NCBI RefSeq assembly: GCF_003627815.1
Contig: NZ_CP032698.1
Coordinates: forward strand, 310,001-374,000
Source: Streptomyces hundungensis
Lineage (GTDB): Bacteria > Actinomycetota > Actinomycetes > Streptomycetales > Streptomycetaceae
Length of the DNA: 64,000 nucleotides
Direction: 5' to 3'
Part shown: positions 62,750 through 64,000 of the stretch, in pieces
Layout: every line of letters begins with the position of its first letter
How positions within the stretch are numbered: the stretch's first letter is position 1
The notes under the pieces: model-generated
What the model saw: the letters and a program-made list of their open reading frames with translations, nothing else
The model's database searches: none
Told to the model about the DNA's origin: nothing
Translations under genes and position numbers: made by a program

Positions 62750-62938
62750 TTAATGGTTCAGAAGACCGAACCAGGTGCCGACCCCAGTCCCGGCGCCAAG
62801 GGAACACAGGAGGGTCAGAGCCTGCGGGGAGACGTAGACCCCGAGGGTGACGTCGAGGTGCCGACCCACCGAGATGTGCAGGTTGCGACGCTTGTCCTCC
62901 GCGCCGTCCGGCGCGGAGGGATAGGTATTACCCGCCAT
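62750..62938 (-). CDS. Small membrane protein, 62 aa
   Basis: Starts at ATG 62938 (MAGNTYPSAPDGAEDKRRNL followed by HISVGRHLDVTLGVYVSPQA and LTLLCSLGAGTGVGTWFGLL). One C-terminal membrane segment. This type of short protein (EDKRRN then one hydrophobic helix) is found next to integrases and plasmid-type genes in Streptomyces. Function unknown. It lies on the same strand as the integrase, downstream of the AT-rich region. Confidence 0.65.
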   Translation of the reverse strand: MAGNTYPSAPDGAEDKRRNLHISVGRHLDVTLGVYVSPQALTLLCSLGAGTGVGTWFGLLNH

Positions 62939-63020
62939 GACAGATCCAATCGCTTCGCTGATATGTCCAGGTCGCCCCTGCTCCGGCCAAAGAGATCGAG
63001 GTTTCCGTGACGACATTCTG

Positions 63021-63371
63021 GTGCACGGCTGAACACAGCACGTAATTGCACAAAAGCCTAAGATCCCCTAATGACGCAGGTCACACGCCCTGTATCCAAC
63101 GACCTCCGCCCGAGTGAGCGTGACGGTACTCACAGGCAAACTGAGGTCTTCATGCTCGGAGAGTGACTAGAGATAACGCATAGTAAAAACTTAAGTGTGA
63201 TGTTGCTCACCCCCACCGGCTCGACCTGCGGTGATTACGTGACGCGTATCTGTAGATACCTAGCGTCATGCAATTCTAGCTACGATGAATCACGGATTGA
63301 GACCGAAACTCACTGTGTGTAGTCACCTAGCGGCAAATCGACGCTCTGGTGTCGCAGTTGCTAGGTAGGTC
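63021..63371. promoter_or_regulatory. AT-rich non-coding region next to the integrase
   Basis: About 350 bp far lower in GC than the rest of the window, with no open frame. It contains a nested palindrome at 63240-63268 and several short runs (TAGTAAAAACTTAAGTG). It is likely an attachment, replication or divergent control region of an integrated element. The promoter for the 62750 gene may be here. Confidence 0.55.
63240..63268. repeat. Nested palindrome in the AT-rich region
   Basis: GTATCT-GT-AGATAC (63246-63259) is a perfect palindrome enclosed by TGACGC (63240-63245) and GCGTCA (63263-63268), with a 3-base asymmetry. Candidate regulator site or recombination core. Confidence 0.7.
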
Positions 63372-63513
63372 TCGCTTCGCTGAGAACCCGCCACTTCTGC
63401 TCCGGCCAAGAGATCGAGGTGGCGGGTTTGGCGTTTCTGTGGGACGGCCAACTGCATCGGGCGCGTTCCTCATGTGTCTCCCGTCCCCCCTGCGGGACCT
63501 TGCAGAGCTCGGA

Positions 63514-64000
63514 TCAGCGGTCGCTGGGGGCGAGCAAGCTGGTGACCTCCGCCAGGTCGGCCGCGCCGGGCTCGAAGTAGCGCCGGGCGGCGCTCACGGA
63601 CTTGTGCCGCGACTTCGCCATGAACAGCAGCAGGAAGACGCCCTGCTCGCCGAGGTGGGTCAGGCCGGAGTGTCGGAACTCGTGTGGGTCCCAGCCGGTG
63701 CCCTCCTCGCCGCCGACGCAGGTGTGCCGGTCCAGCAGGGCGCGTAGTTGTCCATAGGACAACCGGGCCAGGCCGGTGTCGGGGCAGACGTCGCGCGGGG
63801 TGAGGAGCTTGCCGGGGCCGGGCTTTCGATGAGTGACGAGCAGCGGGCCACGGATCTGCTCGCCGATCAGGCGGGGGAGGAGCCGGGCGGTGCCGGCGTC
63901 CCAGTAGACCGTCTCCGTGGCGTAGTCCTCGCGCGCGTGGCCCCGGCGGCGGACGGCCTTGGCGCCCTTGGCCTTCACCGGGCACTGGCGACGGCGAGGT
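63514..64000 (-). CDS. Tyrosine recombinase (integrase), C-terminal part; continues past the window
   Basis: The last 162 codons of a phage-type integrase; the 5' end lies to the right of the window. Visible landmarks are [20 protein letters not shown], then the catalytic [20 protein letters not shown] (H-x-x-R) and [20 protein letters not shown] with the second His and the nucleophilic Tyr. Such enzymes move integrative elements (AICE, phage, transposon) in actinomycetes. It reads toward the repeats and AT-rich region at 62950-63420, so that region may contain the attachment site. No excisionase gene is seen. Confidence 0.88.
   Translation of the reverse strand, partial: PRRRQCPVKAKGAKAVRRRGHAREDYATETVYWDAGTARLLPRLIGEQIRGPLLVTHRKPGPGKLLTPRDVCPDTGLARLSYGQLRALLDRHTCVGGEEGTGWDPHEFRHSGLTHLGEQGVFLLLFMAKSRHKSVSAARRYFEPGAADLAEVTSLLAPSDR

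Larger units (their letters stand above)
62950..63420. repeat. Pair of direct repeats around an AT-rich region
   Basis: Copy A is 62950-63002 and copy B 63372-63420. Both contain TCGCTTCGCTGA, then after 16 or 13 different bases CTGCTCCGGCCAA(A)GAGATCGAGGT, one A longer in copy A. The spacing suggests an attachment-site duplication or the ends of a small element beside the integrase gene. Confidence 0.75.

Overview
The window is actinomycete DNA and almost certainly Streptomyces. It has very high GC with G/C in third codon positions, many GTG/TTG starts, short intergenic gaps, and families typical of that genus: rifampicin monooxygenase with its RAE operator, an RsbR/S/T stressosome with several PP2C phosphatases, a class IV lanthipeptide synthetase, an LAETG cell-wall protein, and ricin-lectin/HINT polymorphic toxins. 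It reads as an accessory or chromosome-arm region. It carries four insertion sequences, at least eight decayed genes, Rhs fragments and an integrase at the right edge.

Left part (1-17.8 kb). Four small unrecognised genes are followed by rox, a rifampicin monooxygenase, with a perfect 19-bp rifamycin-associated element about 207 bp upstream. Next is a minimal class IV lanthipeptide locus: a 51-residue precursor gene at 5118, an attenuator-like hairpin, then a LanL synthetase with lyase, kinase and zinc-type cyclase domains. Scattered metabolic genes follow: YunG-like, cupin, YdcF-like, a secreted protein, a PCMT-like methyltransferase, a luciferase-like oxidoreductase and a flavin monooxygenase.

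Middle part (18-31.8 kb). An IS630 element with perfect ends lies beside a gene graveyard (IstA, Ku C-terminus, GNAT C-terminus). A SigK/RskA-type locus follows. The sigma gene is broken by a nonsense codon and two frameshifts, but the anti-sigma gene is intact. It is flanked by two paralogous membrane molybdopterin oxidoreductases, two fasciclin-domain proteins, a PrxQ-like peroxiredoxin and a DUF1295 relic, which resembles the mycobacterial SigK regulon (MPT70/MPT83-type fasciclins). A frameshifted IS1380 element closes this part.

Stress-response part (32-50.3 kb). This holds a beta-propeller-like protein, a frameshifted class F sortase, a SigB/SigF-family sigma factor with a coupled small gene, a PRC-barrel protein, and a lipoprotein gene split by an IS5-family element. 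A complete stressosome operon (rsbR-rsbS-rsbT, an ATPase-PP2C fusion, two further PP2C proteins) is bracketed by two MarR regulators and a duplicate PP2C, followed by CsbD. Partner switching here probably controls a SigB/SigF-type sigma factor, possibly the one at 35.7 kb.

Interbacterial-competition part (50.3-62 kb). Two Rhs C-terminal tip fragments, each followed by a small membrane protein gene, lie beside a CdiI-type immunity gene. A 1647-residue secreted polymorphic toxin follows (signal segment, ricin-B lectin, long Ala-rich coiled coil, pretoxin HINT, C-terminal RNase A-like domain), with its putative immunity gene and a strong terminator. A second IS630 element sits 12 bp upstream of the toxin start. 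The window ends with an L7/L12-C-terminal-like Cys-rich protein, an AT-rich region bounded by direct repeats, and a tyrosine integrase entering from the right.
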